The notes: generated by a model not told the origin, from the letters alone. A stretch of 64,000 nucleotides of DNA from Bradyrhizobium sp. cir1 (GCF_014198245.1 NZ_JACIHE010000012.1:62001-126000); one strand, 5' to 3'; positions 18,145-26,918 are shown, counted from the first letter of the stretch. Program-made: numbers and translations.

Positions 18145-18762
18145 ATGCGCCGCTTAGCGCTCAACCCATGTCTCGTGATTGTTCTGGTGGCATCGGGTTT
18201 CGGCGCGTACGCCGACGAGAACAAGGCCGGTGGCGGCAGCTCGGCGTCACTGGCTCCGCATGCGAAGATCGAATGCTCGCTCAAGCGCAAGCCTGGTGAA
18301 CCTCTCGATCCTCCGTCAACGGCCGCCATTCCCGTTGCCGAATCCTTCGTTGCGAGCGAGCATTTCAGGGAGGACATTACGCCGAACGCGCCCGTCAAGA
18401 TTTCGTGGCTCGGCGCGACCTTCGCACGCCGGTTCGCCGTCAAGGTCGAAACCACGGACGATACGTCTCTGCAGACTCACGTCTTGAACAATCCTGTGAA
18501 TGCCGCGCAGATCGCTGATGAGCTGGGCGCTCGCGCCGAGAGCAAGCTTGCCGATATCTGGTGTCTTCTGAAGCTGCAGGCCAACGGCGAAAGCGGGGCG
18601 CTGCAGACCAGCTCCGCTCCGAACCTCTTCTTTGTCCGTGATGGCGCCGGCGATCTCGGCGTGGTTGACGCCCTGTGGGGTGGCGCGGGCTGGGAAATTG
18701 GAGCCAGTCCGCTGAGAAACCCGCGGGCATGGACTCCCGGCACGCGCGTCTTCTCGCACTGA
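18145..18762 (+). CDS. Secreted hypothetical protein
   Basis: A 205-residue protein with a signal peptide (MRRLALNPCLVIVLVASGFGAYA) and likely periplasmic location. The mature part has two cysteines (IECSLK and IWCLLK), which could form a disulfide, and no recognised domain. The ATG at 18145 follows AAGGACACCACA; an in-frame ATG at 18112 would add 11 charged residues ahead of the signal peptide. It lies in a run of four uncharacterised exported or anchored proteins (17649-20285). Confidence 0.68.
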   Translation: MRRLALNPCLVIVLVASGFGAYADENKAGGGSSASLAPHAKIECSLKRKPGEPLDPPSTAAIPVAESFVASEHFREDITPNAPVKISWLGATFARRFAVKVETTDDTSLQTHVLNNPVNAAQIADELGARAESKLADIWCLLKLQANGESGALQTSSAPNLFFVRDGAGDLGVVDALWGGAGWEIGASPLRNPRAWTPGTRVFSH

Positions 18763-18811
18763 CATGATCTGACCCTCGCCCGGCCTTGGGACGTTGGGCG
18801 CTTTCGACCCA

Positions 18812-18825
18812 TTGATCTGGATCAA
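18812..18825. promoter_or_regulatory. FixK/FNR-type box TTGATCTGGATCAA
   Basis: TTGAT-CTGG-ATCAA fits the CRP/FNR superfamily consensus used by FixK2 in Bradyrhizobium (TTGA-N6-TCAA). It is centred about 106 bases upstream of the GTG start at 18925. If it acted as a class II site at -41.5, the transcript would start near 18860. Sister boxes are at 42980 and 49384. Confidence 0.72.
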
Positions 18826-18924
18826 CGCTGCTTGGCGGAGCTGATGCCCCAAGGAGACGACTCGCGCGACCGCAATTCGCGGCCAGAGCCTCGATCGCGG
18901 ATAGCCACAGGGAGAACCGCGGCA

Positions 18925-19335
18925 GTGAAAACAATGCCCGCCGTCGCGATGCTCGCACTCATCGTTTCAGGGGCGGCGCAAGCCGCAACGCTCAGCGAGG
19001 CCGAAGCGACGTTTCTCGACCAGCTCGTCACCGCATCCGCGGTGCTGGAGCAGCGATGCGCCGGCTATGAGGTCGATGGCTCGGGCAGCGTTCAGCTCGG
19101 CGCCCGGCTTCTCGGCAGCCCTGATGCCGCGATGGCGATAATCGACGCCTATGCTGCAGCCATCAAGGCCCACGATGGCGAGAGCTACGATCCCGGAAAA
19201 TTCCGCCCCGAGGTGGCCGAGGCCGCCAGACAGACATTCAAGCGGGTCCGGACGGACTTGATCAGGAACCCGAAACGGGCTTGCGCCGATCATGGCGAGA
19301 CCGGCGTGGCGGGCGGTCTGTTGAGACGATATTGA
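18925..19335 (+). CDS. Small secreted hypothetical protein downstream of a FixK-type box
   Basis: A 136-residue protein beginning at GTG 18925, chosen because AGGGAGA lies 9 bases upstream and because the signal peptide (VKTMPAVAMLALIVSGAAQA) starts there. An ATG at 18832 would place 31 charged residues ahead of it. The mature domain is helical, with two cysteines (RCAGYE and RACADH) that could pair in the periplasm. No family is recognised. The perfect FNR/FixK-type palindrome upstream suggests induction under low oxygen. Confidence 0.68.
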   Translation: MKTMPAVAMLALIVSGAAQAATLSEAEATFLDQLVTASAVLEQRCAGYEVDGSGSVQLGARLLGSPDAAMAIIDAYAAAIKAHDGESYDPGKFRPEVAEAARQTFKRVRTDLIRNPKRACADHGETGVAGGLLRRY

Positions 19336-19352
19336 ACCGACCTTGCGCGCCA

Positions 19353-20285
19353 TCAACCGCTGGCGATGTCCCGACCTATCTTTTGCAGTCGCGTAAACGC
19401 AGCCCACGCTTTTGGATATTCGGCCTCCTTTGCATCGATCGTGAGCAGCGCGCGGCATGCCTCGTTGATGTCCTCCGGTGAAGGACGCATCGAGATGTCG
19501 GCCGATGACGCCGCCTTCTTCCAGCGGTCCTCGACGTCCTTCGCCAGGGCCAGTGCTTCGGACGGGGTTCGCTTCCGGGTTGATCGCGCCAATGCGTGAT
19601 CCGGAGGGAAGGTGGGCCAGGCGGCCGGAGGCCGATCGGCTTGCCACTCACTCTCCTTCTCCTTGGCGCCCCCACGGGCCGCAGGCGGATTTGGCCCCTG
19701 TCCATTTGCAGCATCAGGCGGAACGGTCTTGGCGGCGAGCTCACGGACCTGCTGCTCCAGTGTGCCGCCAGATGACGATCCGCCCGCTGAACCTGCAGGC
19801 GACGTCAGAACGGGTGCAACCGACGTCTGCACGTCGGGGGCGACTTTCTGAACGGTTTTGACGACCGCCGCCACGCCGGGTGACACCCCCGGCCGCTGCT
19901 GCGCGACCTTGTCCTCAGTGGGGCAAGGTCTGTATCCCGAACGCTGATGCGTGATCCGTCCGTCGTCATCGATGCGGGCAAAATCAATGGCCACGGTGTA
20001 GACGAAAGCGACATCGATGGAATGGCCGGACTTGTCCCTTGCCTTGACACCGCCGCAAACATACCTCGCCGCGCCGGCCTCGACTGAATGCAATGCGCTG
20101 AATTTGGCCGAGTCCGGATCGATCAGCGCATGTTTGACGGCTGCGCGCGCTTTCGAATGTTCCGAGGAGAACGTGCTGAGCAGGACGTTCGGGTCGAGGA
20201 AAGCGGGTTGGTAGTACCACACATACTCCGCGGCGAAGAATGCTCCGCCGAAGGCCGTTGCGATCAGGAAACCAGGTACATTCAT
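19353..20285 (-). CDS. Membrane-anchored hypothetical protein with disordered linker
   Basis: A 310-residue protein of unknown function. One membrane helix (GFLIATAFGGAFFAAEYVW) lies at the N-terminus. A domain follows with VKHALIDPDSAKF and YVCGGVKARDKSG, a pattern often seen in small periplasmic proteins of unknown role. Then comes a long Pro/Gly/Ser-rich linker (about residues 130-215) and a charged helical C-terminus. The start at 20285 (MNVPGF) is preferred to one 10 codons upstream. It converges with the secreted-protein gene ending at 19335. Confidence 0.7.
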   Translation of the reverse strand: MNVPGFLIATAFGGAFFAAEYVWYYQPAFLDPNVLLSTFSSEHSKARAAVKHALIDPDSAKFSALHSVEAGAARYVCGGVKARDKSGHSIDVAFVYTVAIDFARIDDDGRITHQRSGYRPCPTEDKVAQQRPGVSPGVAAVVKTVQKVAPDVQTSVAPVLTSPAGSAGGSSSGGTLEQQVRELAAKTVPPDAANGQGPNPPAARGGAKEKESEWQADRPPAAWPTFPPDHALARSTRKRTPSEALALAKDVEDRWKKAASSADISMRPSPEDINEACRALLTIDAKEAEYPKAWAAFTRLQKIGRDIASG

Positions 20286-20468
20286 AGGACTGTTCCGGGA
20301 AATGGAACCCGGCATGGTTGTTATGTGTTTCTGAAACCATTTGAAATAGAGTCCTCTAACAACCGGTTAATCGGTTGAGTGATTGCGCGGCATCTACCAG
20401 AAGATTATTCGTCCGGTTAGATGAGTTCCACCACATGCCATTGCACACGGCTGCATTGCAGGTGCGCT

Positions 20469-20608
20469 CCCTCTCCCCGCTTGCGGGGAGAGGGTTGGGG
20501 TGAGGGGGAGTCTCCGCGGGGACGGCGAGAGTTGGACTCGCGGAGAGTCCCCCTCACCCGGAATTTGCCGCGCAAATTCCGGCCTCTCCCCGCAAGCGGG
20601 GAGAGGCG
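20469..20608. repeat. Palindromic repeat, CCTCTCCCCGC family (copy 1)
   Basis: Both ends carry their own hairpin (CTCTCCCCGC-TT-GCGGGGAGAG and CTCTCCCCGC-AA-GCGGGGAGAG). Inside, GGGTGAGGGGGA pairs with TCCCCCTCACCC, and GGAATTTGCC/GGCAAATTCC-like arms and CTCCGCG/CGCGGAG follow. The copy at 29161-29329 shares these parts. The preceding stretch 20286-20468 holds only a short inverted repeat, CAACCG-GTTAAT-CGGTTG, at 20360-20377. Confidence 0.85.
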
Positions 20609-20623
20609 AAAGAGTGGCCAGCG

Positions 20624-21301
20624 CTAGCTATCGCCCGCAATCCTTGCCAGATAATCCGACTTGCTGAACTGCATGTGATCCACGCAGAGCTGCGCCAGCG
20701 CCCAGCTGTCGCGGCCCTTCAATAGCTCGATCATCAGCTCGTGCTGGCGGCGCGATTGCGCAAGGCCCTCGCGGTCGGCGAGGTTCTTGGCGCGCATCGG
20801 CAGGGTCAGGTTCATGTAGTCCTGAAGCGAGCGCACCAGGTAGGGATTGCCGCAGGCGGAGAACAGCGCGAGGTGGAAGGCGTCGTTGGCCTCGTGGATG
20901 CCGCGCAGGTCCTGCGCGTCGGCCTTGGCGCAATATTGCCGTTGCAGCGCGCTCAGCTCGTCGATCCGGCCTTGCGGCGCGGGCAGGGGGATCATCAGTG
21001 CGGCCTGGCGGGTCAGCATCTCTCTGACCTCGTAGATCTGCCGCACCTCCTCGGCCGAATAAAAACGCACGGTGGCGCCGACATTCTTCTCACGGCGAAC
21101 GATGCCGCGCCGCTCCGCATCCACCAGCGCCTGCCGCACGAAGTGCCTGGAGGTGCCGTAGCGCGACATCAGCGCGTCCTCGGTGAGGCGCGCGCCGGGC
21201 GCGAGGCGGCCGAAGATGATGTCTTCCTCCAGCCGCGCGACGACGTCGTCCGGATCGTCGCGCCGGACCGTCATGACGTCTGCGGTGTGGATGTCGGACA
21301 T
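20624..21301 (-). CDS. GntR family regulator, FCD subfamily
   Basis: A 225-residue transcription factor. The winged HTH (GARLTEDALMSRYGTSRHFVRQALVDAERRGIV, about residues 35-70) is followed by an all-helical FCD effector domain with the metal-site pattern around NDAFHLALFSACGNPYL. The start at 21301 fits the family; an upstream ATG at 21364 would run into the operator. It is divergent from the IlvD/Edd dehydratase, and two ATTG-N-CAAT palindromes lie between them. FCD regulators commonly sense sugar acids and repress adjacent catabolic genes, which agrees with the dehydratase and TRAP genes next door. Confidence 0.93.
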   Translation of the reverse strand: MSDIHTADVMTVRRDDPDDVVARLEEDIIFGRLAPGARLTEDALMSRYGTSRHFVRQALVDAERRGIVRREKNVGATVRFYSAEEVRQIYEVREMLTRQAALMIPLPAPQGRIDELSALQRQYCAKADAQDLRGIHEANDAFHLALFSACGNPYLVRSLQDYMNLTLPMRAKNLADREGLAQSRRQHELMIELLKGRDSWALAQLCVDHMQFSKSDYLARIAGDS

Positions 21302-21356
21302 GCCCTCAGCCTCCCGGCCTCGGGCCGGTCCTGACTGTGGAGCAGGGAAGGCGAGG

Positions 21357-21431
21357 ATTGTCAATAATCTGGTCGCTTAGTGGTGTCGCGTTCCAGAGAA
21401 TTGCGGTTCCGGCGCCTATCTTATTGACAAT
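21357..21431. promoter_or_regulatory. Divergent GntR operator/promoter region
   Basis: ATTGTCAATAA (21357-21367) and its exact inverse TTATTGACAAT (21421-21431) face each other 53 bases apart between the divergent genes. Each contains the 9-base palindrome ATTG-N-CAAT, a form typical of FCD-type GntR sites. Each also contains TTGACA facing its own gene (21424-21429 for the dehydratase), so the sites coincide with the likely -35 boxes. Repression by occlusion of both promoters is inferred. Confidence 0.68.
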
Positions 21432-21472
21432 CAGGGGGCAGGCTGTACCACAATGGCAACTTCAGGAGTGGC

Positions 21473-23191
21473 ATGATGACGAGTGGTTTGCGCAAGGGTC
21501 TGACGAGCTATGGCGATGCCGGCTTTTCGCTGTTCCTGCGCAAGGCGTTCATCAAGGCCATGGGCTATTCCGACGACGCGCTGGAGCGGCCGATCGTCGG
21601 CATCACCAACACCTATAGCGACTACAATCCCTGCCACGGCAACGTCCCTGAGATCATCGAGGCCGCCAAGCGCGGCGTGATGCTGTCGGGCGCCATGCCG
21701 TTCGTGTTCCCGACCATCTCGATCGCCGAGAGCTTTGCGCATCCGACCTCGATGTATCTGCGCAATCTGATGGCGATGGACACCGAGGAGATGATCCGCG
21801 CCCAGCCGATGGATGCGGTGATCGTGATCGGCGGCTGCGACAAGACTCTTCCCGCCCAGGTGATGGCGGCGATCAGCGCCGACCTGCCGACCGTGGTTAT
21901 CCCCGTCGGGCCCATGGTGGTCGGCCATCACAAGGGCGAGGTGCTGGGCGCCTGCACCGACTGCCGCCGTCTCTGGGCGAAATATCGCGCGGGCGACATG
22001 GACGATGCCGAGATCGAGGCGGTGAACGGGCGTCTCGCGCCATCCGTCGGCACCTGCATGGTGATGGGCACGGCCTCGACCATGGCCTGCATGATCGAAG
22101 CCATGGGGCTGTCGCTGCCGATGAGTGCGACGATTCCCGCGCCGCATGCCGAGCGTTTTCGTCTGGCTGAAGCCAGCGGCAAGGTCGCCGCCGAGATGGC
22201 CAAGGCCAAGGGCCCGAAGCCGAGCGAACTCCTGTCGCCCGCATCGTTCAAGAACGCGCAAGTCGTGCTCCAGGCCATCGGCGGTTCGACCAACGGCCTG
22301 ATCCATCTGACGGCGATGGCACATCGCTCGCCGCACCGGCTCGACCTCGAGGCTTTCGACCAGATCGGCCGCGAGGTGCCGGTGCTGGTCGACCTCAAGC
22401 CATCGGGCGAGCATTACATGGAGCATTTCCACCACGCCGGCGGCGTGCCGAAGCTGCTGGCGCAGCTCGGCGATCTCATCGACCTCGACGCGAAGACCAT
22501 CAGTGGGCAGACGCTGCGCGAGGTCGCGGCGAATGCCGAGGACGTGCCCGGCCAGGACGCCATCCGTCCGCGCGACAATCCGATCAAGAAGGAAGGCGGC
22601 CTCGCCATCCTCCATGGCAATCTCGCCCCGCGCGGCGCGGTCATCAAGCAGTCGGCGGCGAGCCCGAAGCTGCTGAAGCATACCGGGCGCGCGGTCGTGT
22701 TCGAATCCGTCGAGGACATGACCCTGCGGGTCGACGATCCCGACCTTGATGTGAACTCTGACGACGTGCTGGTGCTGCGCAATGCCGGCCCCAAGGGGGC
22801 GCCCGGCATGCCCGAGGCGGGGTACCTGCCGATCCCGAAGAAGCTCGCGCGCGGCGGCACCAAGGACATGGTGCGCATTTCCGACGCGCGCATGAGCGGC
22901 ACCGCCTTCGGCACCATCGTGCTGCACATCACCCCGGAATCCGCCGTCGGCGGGCCGCTGGCGCTGGTGAAGAATGGCGACATGATCAGCCTCGATGTTG
23001 CCGAGCGCAGCATCGAGCTGCTGGTCGACGCCGCCGAGCTGGAGCGTCGGCGCGCCGCCTTGAAGCCGGCCGCTGCGCCCGAGGAGGCACGGCGCGGCTA
23101 CGCCTGGCTGTTCAATGAGACCATCATGCAGGCCGACGAGGGCTGCGACTTCGATTTCATGCAAAGGACTGGGAAGACCGAGAAGGGCTGA
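21473..23191 (+). CDS. IlvD/Edd family dehydratase (sugar-acid type)
   Basis: A 572-residue dehydratase of the dihydroxy-acid/6-phosphogluconate dehydratase family, which removes water from a 2,3-dihydroxy acid to give a 2-keto-3-deoxy product. Three cluster cysteines are visible: Cys54 (NPCHGN), Cys122 (GGCDKTLPA) and Cys195 (GTCMVMGTASTMA), the set of the [2Fe-2S] branch. The start is ATG 21473 or 21476, both after AGGAG. Context (FCD-GntR regulator, TRAP transporter following on the same strand) points to a sugar acid such as an aldonate rather than to branched-chain amino acid synthesis. Confidence 0.9.
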   Translation: MMTSGLRKGLTSYGDAGFSLFLRKAFIKAMGYSDDALERPIVGITNTYSDYNPCHGNVPEIIEAAKRGVMLSGAMPFVFPTISIAESFAHPTSMYLRNLMAMDTEEMIRAQPMDAVIVIGGCDKTLPAQVMAAISADLPTVVIPVGPMVVGHHKGEVLGACTDCRRLWAKYRAGDMDDAEIEAVNGRLAPSVGTCMVMGTASTMACMIEAMGLSLPMSATIPAPHAERFRLAEASGKVAAEMAKAKGPKPSELLSPASFKNAQVVLQAIGGSTNGLIHLTAMAHRSPHRLDLEAFDQIGREVPVLVDLKPSGEHYMEHFHHAGGVPKLLAQLGDLIDLDAKTISGQTLREVAANAEDVPGQDAIRPRDNPIKKEGGLAILHGNLAPRGAVIKQSAASPKLLKHTGRAVVFESVEDMTLRVDDPDLDVNSDDVLVLRNAGPKGAPGMPEAGYLPIPKKLARGGTKDMVRISDARMSGTAFGTIVLHITPESAVGGPLALVKNGDMISLDVAERSIELLVDAAELERRRAALKPAAAPEEARRGYAWLFNETIMQADEGCDFDFMQRTGKTEKG

Positions 23192-23250
23192 TAACAACCG
23201 AACGAACGCCCAGACCGCACAAGCGGCGGGCGATAAAACAGGGGGAAACG

Positions 23251-24246
23251 ATGATTGCGCGATCCATGTGTGGGTTGGTGGCCATGGCCGCCGTGCTGTT
23301 CGTCGCAGGCGCCGGGGCACAGGAGGTGAAGCATTATCGCTTCGCCTATGACCAGCCGCGCAACACCGGCTATTCCATCGCAGGTGACCTCTTCGCCGAC
23401 AAGCTCAAGGAATTGAGCAAGGGCACCATGATCATCGACCAGTATCCCGGCGCGCAGCTCGGGCAGGAGCCGCAGGTGCTCCAGCTCGTGAAGGCCGGTG
23501 ACGTCGAATTCGCCATCATCTCCTCCGCCAACACCGCGACGATCTCGCCGCAGGCCGGCGTGATGTCCCTTCACTTCCTGTTCCGCGACGAGAACCATGT
23601 GATCAAGGGCCTCGCCGACCCCCGCGTGTTCGAAGCACTCAGGATCATGATCGACGAGACCACGCAGGGCCTGCACGTGATCGCGACCGGCTCGCAGGGC
23701 GTGCGCCACATGTACTCGAAGAAGGAGATCCACAATATCGGCGACGTCAAGGGCCTGAAGGTCCGCGTGCAGGCAACCGCGACCGAGGACACCATGTTCC
23801 CGGCCTACGGCGCCCAAACCGTGCACATGCCGTTCGGCAGCGTCTACACGAGCCTGCAGACCGGCGTGGTCGACGTCGCCGAGAACAGCATCAACGTCTA
23901 CCTCGTCAACAAGCACTACGAGGTCGCGCCTGTCCTCAACATCACCGAGCACGAAGCCAACAACGCGCTGGTGTTCGTCTCCGACAAGCTCTGGCAGAGT
24001 CTCTCCGCCGAACAGAAGGGGTGGGTGCAGACCGCGGCCAACGAAATCAGCACCAAGGAGCCGCAGAAGGCGTTCGAGCTCGAACGCACCGCGGCCGACA
24101 AGCTGAAGAAGATGGGCGTGAAGATCGTCGACAATGTCGACAAGAAGAGCTTTACGGCGATCGCAGATCCCTATCTCGACAAGCTCGCCAAGGATCTCGG
24201 CCCGCATGCTGAGAAGATCAAGAACTTGATCCGGTCGATCAATTAG
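23251..24246 (+). CDS. TRAP transporter substrate-binding protein (DctP type)
   Basis: A 331-residue periplasmic binding protein that delivers substrate to the TRAP permease. It has a signal peptide (MIARSMCGLVAMAAVLFVAGAGAQ), YDQPRNTGYSIAGDLFADKLKELSKG at the start of the mature domain, and the conserved central VRVQATATEDTMFPAYGAQTVHMPFGSVYTSLQTGVVDVAENS. The Arg in that segment normally pairs with the substrate carboxylate, so an organic or sugar acid is likely. GGGGGAAACG precedes the ATG. It lies 59 bases after the dehydratase, probably in one transcript. Confidence 0.95.
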   Translation: MIARSMCGLVAMAAVLFVAGAGAQEVKHYRFAYDQPRNTGYSIAGDLFADKLKELSKGTMIIDQYPGAQLGQEPQVLQLVKAGDVEFAIISSANTATISPQAGVMSLHFLFRDENHVIKGLADPRVFEALRIMIDETTQGLHVIATGSQGVRHMYSKKEIHNIGDVKGLKVRVQATATEDTMFPAYGAQTVHMPFGSVYTSLQTGVVDVAENSINVYLVNKHYEVAPVLNITEHEANNALVFVSDKLWQSLSAEQKGWVQTAANEISTKEPQKAFELERTAADKLKKMGVKIVDNVDKKSFTAIADPYLDKLAKDLGPHAEKIKNLIRSIN

Positions 24247-24259
24247 GGTCGCCCGTGGC

Positions 24260-24370
24260 CATCCTTCGAGACGCCCGCCTGCGGCGGGCCCTCAGGATGA
24301 GGTCGCGCTTCGCGGCGAGATTTTAACCCTCATGGTGAGGAGCCCGCCAAAGCGGGCGTCTCGAACCATG
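24260..24370. repeat. Palindromic repeat, CATCCTTCGAGACGCCC family
   Basis: CTTCGAGACGCCCGCC near the start pairs with GGCGGGCGTCTCGAA-like sequence at the end, and CCGCCTGCGGCGG forms a side hairpin. The element separates the TRAP binding protein from its permease genes. It could act to adjust expression of the binding protein relative to the permeases. Confidence 0.8.
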
Positions 24371-24437
24371 CAGGCCGAGCACGATCGGCAGCTTCCCAGC
24401 TGTCACATCCGATAGCTTTGGGACGACGGGGACATTC

Positions 24438-25016
24438 ATGGCCATCGCCGACAAACTTCTCGTTCGACGCCAACGCCATCTGAAATGGCGCGCGCTCGAT
24501 TGGCTCGAGCTTGCGCTGATGATCCTCTGCGGCGTGCTGTGCTTCGGCTTCTCGCTGTCGGTGACCGCCGACATCGTGACACGAACCATCGGCCATCCCT
24601 GGCTATGGCTTCAGGAGGTCACCTCGACACTGTTCATCTACGCGATCTTCATCGGCACGGCGGCCGCGACCCGTCGCAACGATCACCTCTATCTCACCGC
24701 GGTCTCCGAGGCGATGCACGGAACGCCGCGGCTGATCGTCGAGGTGATCATCCGCCTCGTCGTGCTCGGCGTCGCCTTCTGCCTGATCTGGTACGGCTAT
24801 CAGAACTATCTGCGCGGCTTCGGCAGCTTCCGTCTGCCGTCGGGCACGCCGATCGCTTCGCTCTATGCGATCATCCCGCTCGCGGGCGTGCTGATCGGCC
24901 TGTTCACCATCGAGCAGCTCGTCAACGGCCTGCGCAACGGCTTTGACCGTCCGGAGCCGCCCGAAGAAGATGCTGCGCCAGGCCTTACCGAGGCACAGAT
25001 GAGGGCGCAGCCGTGA
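24438..25016 (+). CDS. TRAP transporter small permease (DctQ type)
   Basis: A 192-residue inner-membrane protein with four hydrophobic helices. It carries the family pattern LELALMILCGVLCFGFSLSV...RTIGHPWLWLQEVTSTLFIYAIFIGTAAATRRNDHL, where the charged RRNDHL segment is the DctQ hallmark. Its stop codon overlaps the GTG of the large permease by 4 bases, so translation is probably coupled. Together with the binding protein and large subunit it forms a sodium-driven importer. Confidence 0.94.
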   Translation: MAIADKLLVRRQRHLKWRALDWLELALMILCGVLCFGFSLSVTADIVTRTIGHPWLWLQEVTSTLFIYAIFIGTAAATRRNDHLYLTAVSEAMHGTPRLIVEVIIRLVVLGVAFCLIWYGYQNYLRGFGSFRLPSGTPIASLYAIIPLAGVLIGLFTIEQLVNGLRNGFDRPEPPEEDAAPGLTEAQMRAQP

Positions 25017-26353
25017 GCGCACCTGTCGTCCTGGCATTGATGTCGATCTGCTTCCTGTCGTTCGGCTATCTCGGCGTGCCCGTGCCGTTCTCGCTGATGG
25101 CCGGCGTCTTCATCGGCGCTATCCTGTCGGACGTCTCGCTCGCCGCCATCATCCAGAAAATCTTCGACGGCGTCGATTCCGAGGCGCTGCTGGCGATCCC
25201 GTTCTTCCTGCTGGTCGGCGAGCTCATGAGCTCGGCGAACGTGGTGGTGCGGATCGCGAACCTGTCGGTGTCGCTGGTCGGGCATATCAGAGGCGGGTTG
25301 TCGCAGGTCGTGGTCGTCTTCAGCATGTTCTTCTCGGAAATGTCGGGCTCGACCACCGCCGACGTCGCCGTGATGAGCCGCGCGCTGGGCGGCCCGATGA
25401 AGCGCGAGGGCTACGAGCCCGCCTTCATCGCCGCGATCATCGCCTCCGCCTCGACGATTGCGGCGCTGGTGCCGCCGAGCATCACCGCGGTGGTCTATGG
25501 CGCCGTCGGCAATGTCTCGATCGCCGGCCTGTTCATGGCGGGTGTCGTGCCCGGCCTGATGATCGGCTTCGGATTGATGATCTACTGCTATTTCTTCGGC
25601 CCGTCCGGCCTGCGCAAGCCGCGCGCGCCGCTGCGGCAGGTCGTGTTTGCCGCGGGCGATGCGGCTTTGCCGCTGATGATCCCGGTCATCCTGCTGGGGG
25701 GCATCCTCACCGGATGGTTCACGCCGACGGAGGCGGGCGTCGTCGCCGTGGTCTGGATCATCCTGGTCGTGATCCCCGCGCTCAACCGTGGCCACTTCCG
25801 CAAAATTCCCTACGACTTCTGCCTCGCCGGCCTGATCTTCTCGCTGCCGCTGATCACCATCGGCGCGGCCAATGCCTTCGGCTGGATGCTCGCCTATTTG
25901 CGCGGCGCGACCTATATCGCCGAGTGGATCACGTCCATCGCGGGCAATGATCCGCATCTGATCATGCTGCTGATGGTGCTGCTGTTCACCGTGGTCGGCG
26001 ACTTCATTGAGCCGGTCCCGACCATCATCATCTTCATGCCGCTGGTCAATGCGCTGACGGAGGCCGGCGACATCAACGGCGTCCACATGGGCGTGGTGCT
26101 GATCGCAACGCTCGCCTTCGGCCTGATCACGCCGCCCTATGGGCTTGTCCTGCTGATGGCCTCGAAATTCGTCGGCATCAGCTTTGCCAAGGCGCTACGC
26201 GCGGCACTGCCGATCTACGTCGTGTTTTTCGCCACCATCGCGTTCGCGATCTATTTCCCGAGCGTGGTGCTGTGGCTGCCGCGGCACGTGCTCCCGGAAT
26301 CGGTCGGCTGCTTCAAGTCGCCGGCGGGGACGGGCTATATCTGTCCGCAATAG
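25013..26353 (+). CDS. TRAP transporter large permease (DctM type)
   Basis: A 446-residue inner-membrane protein with about 12-13 hydrophobic segments. It has the DctM patterns AIPFFLLVGELMSSANV, SGSTTADVAVM, SASTIAALVPPSI and TPTEAGVVAVVW. The GTG start overlaps the small-permease stop (GTGA). The last 41 bases overlap the convergent histidine phosphatase gene, so the final roughly 13 residues (including two Cys in VGCFKSPAGTGYICPQ) are read on both strands. Confidence 0.95.
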   Translation: MSAPVVLALMSICFLSFGYLGVPVPFSLMAGVFIGAILSDVSLAAIIQKIFDGVDSEALLAIPFFLLVGELMSSANVVVRIANLSVSLVGHIRGGLSQVVVVFSMFFSEMSGSTTADVAVMSRALGGPMKREGYEPAFIAAIIASASTIAALVPPSITAVVYGAVGNVSIAGLFMAGVVPGLMIGFGLMIYCYFFGPSGLRKPRAPLRQVVFAAGDAALPLMIPVILLGGILTGWFTPTEAGVVAVVWIILVVIPALNRGHFRKIPYDFCLAGLIFSLPLITIGAANAFGWMLAYLRGATYIAEWITSIAGNDPHLIMLLMVLLFTVVGDFIEPVPTIIIFMPLVNALTEAGDINGVHMGVVLIATLAFGLITPPYGLVLLMASKFVGISFAKALRAALPIYVVFFATIAFAIYFPSVVLWLPRHVLPESVGCFKSPAGTGYICPQ

Positions 26354-26918
26354 CGACCTGCTCGATCCGCCAGTCAGCTCCCTCGCGAACGTAGCGGAAC
26401 GGCGTGCCGTGGCTGTTCTTGAAATAGCTGCCGCAGAGCGCGTTCGCCATGCCCTGCATCACCGCGTCGTGGCAGACGAACAGGAGCTCATCGTCGGGAT
26501 GACGCGCGACCCACGCCGAGACGCAGGCCAGCGAGCGTCCAGCCATGGCGTCCCAGTTTTCGCCGTCGGCCGGCAGGATCGAGACGAGGCCCGTCGCCGA
26601 CTTGACGCCGTGCTTGATCATGAGGTCGCGGACGGGGAGGCCTTCAAAGCTTCCGAAGTCGAACTCGATGATGCCGTCGTCGATCGCGAGCGGGACCGAG
26701 ATCGCGTCCGCGATGATCTCGGCCGTTCGCGCCGCGCGCACCAAGGGACTTGCGACGATGCGGCTGATGCCGACGCCGCGCAACATGTCCGCGGCTTCGT
26801 GCGCTTGCCGCAGCCCGTCCTCGTTCAACGGATTGTCGGTGCGGCCCTGGAATCGCCCCTCGCGATTCCAGTCGGTCGCGCCGTGGCGAAGGCCGTAGAA
26901 GCTGCGCGCGGGTGTCAC
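26313..26918 (-). CDS. Histidine phosphatase family protein
   Basis: A 201-residue phosphoglycerate-mutase-like phosphatase. The catalytic RHG motif is visible as YGLRHGATDWNREGRFQGRTDNPLNEDG at the N-terminus, and the second catalytic His as VCHDAVMQG near residue 150. The GTG at 26918 is chosen because it overlaps the stop of the preceding enoyl-CoA hydratase (GTGA) and puts the RHG motif about 11 residues in, as usual. Upstream in-frame sequence is only the other gene's antiparallel frame. The substrate is unknown; context with an acyl-CoA enzyme gives no clear hint. Confidence 0.9.
   Translation of the reverse strand: MTPARSFYGLRHGATDWNREGRFQGRTDNPLNEDGLRQAHEAADMLRGVGISRIVASPLVRAARTAEIIADAISVPLAIDDGIIEFDFGSFEGLPVRDLMIKHGVKSATGLVSILPADGENWDAMAGRSLACVSAWVARHPDDELLFVCHDAVMQGMANALCGSYFKNSHGTPFRYVREGADWRIEQVAIADRYSPSPPAT

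Noticed and set aside
21431..23320. 629-codon minus-strand open frame opposite the IlvD/Edd gene
   Set aside because: Antisense shadow of a gene with three cluster cysteines in place; it has no protein-like motifs.
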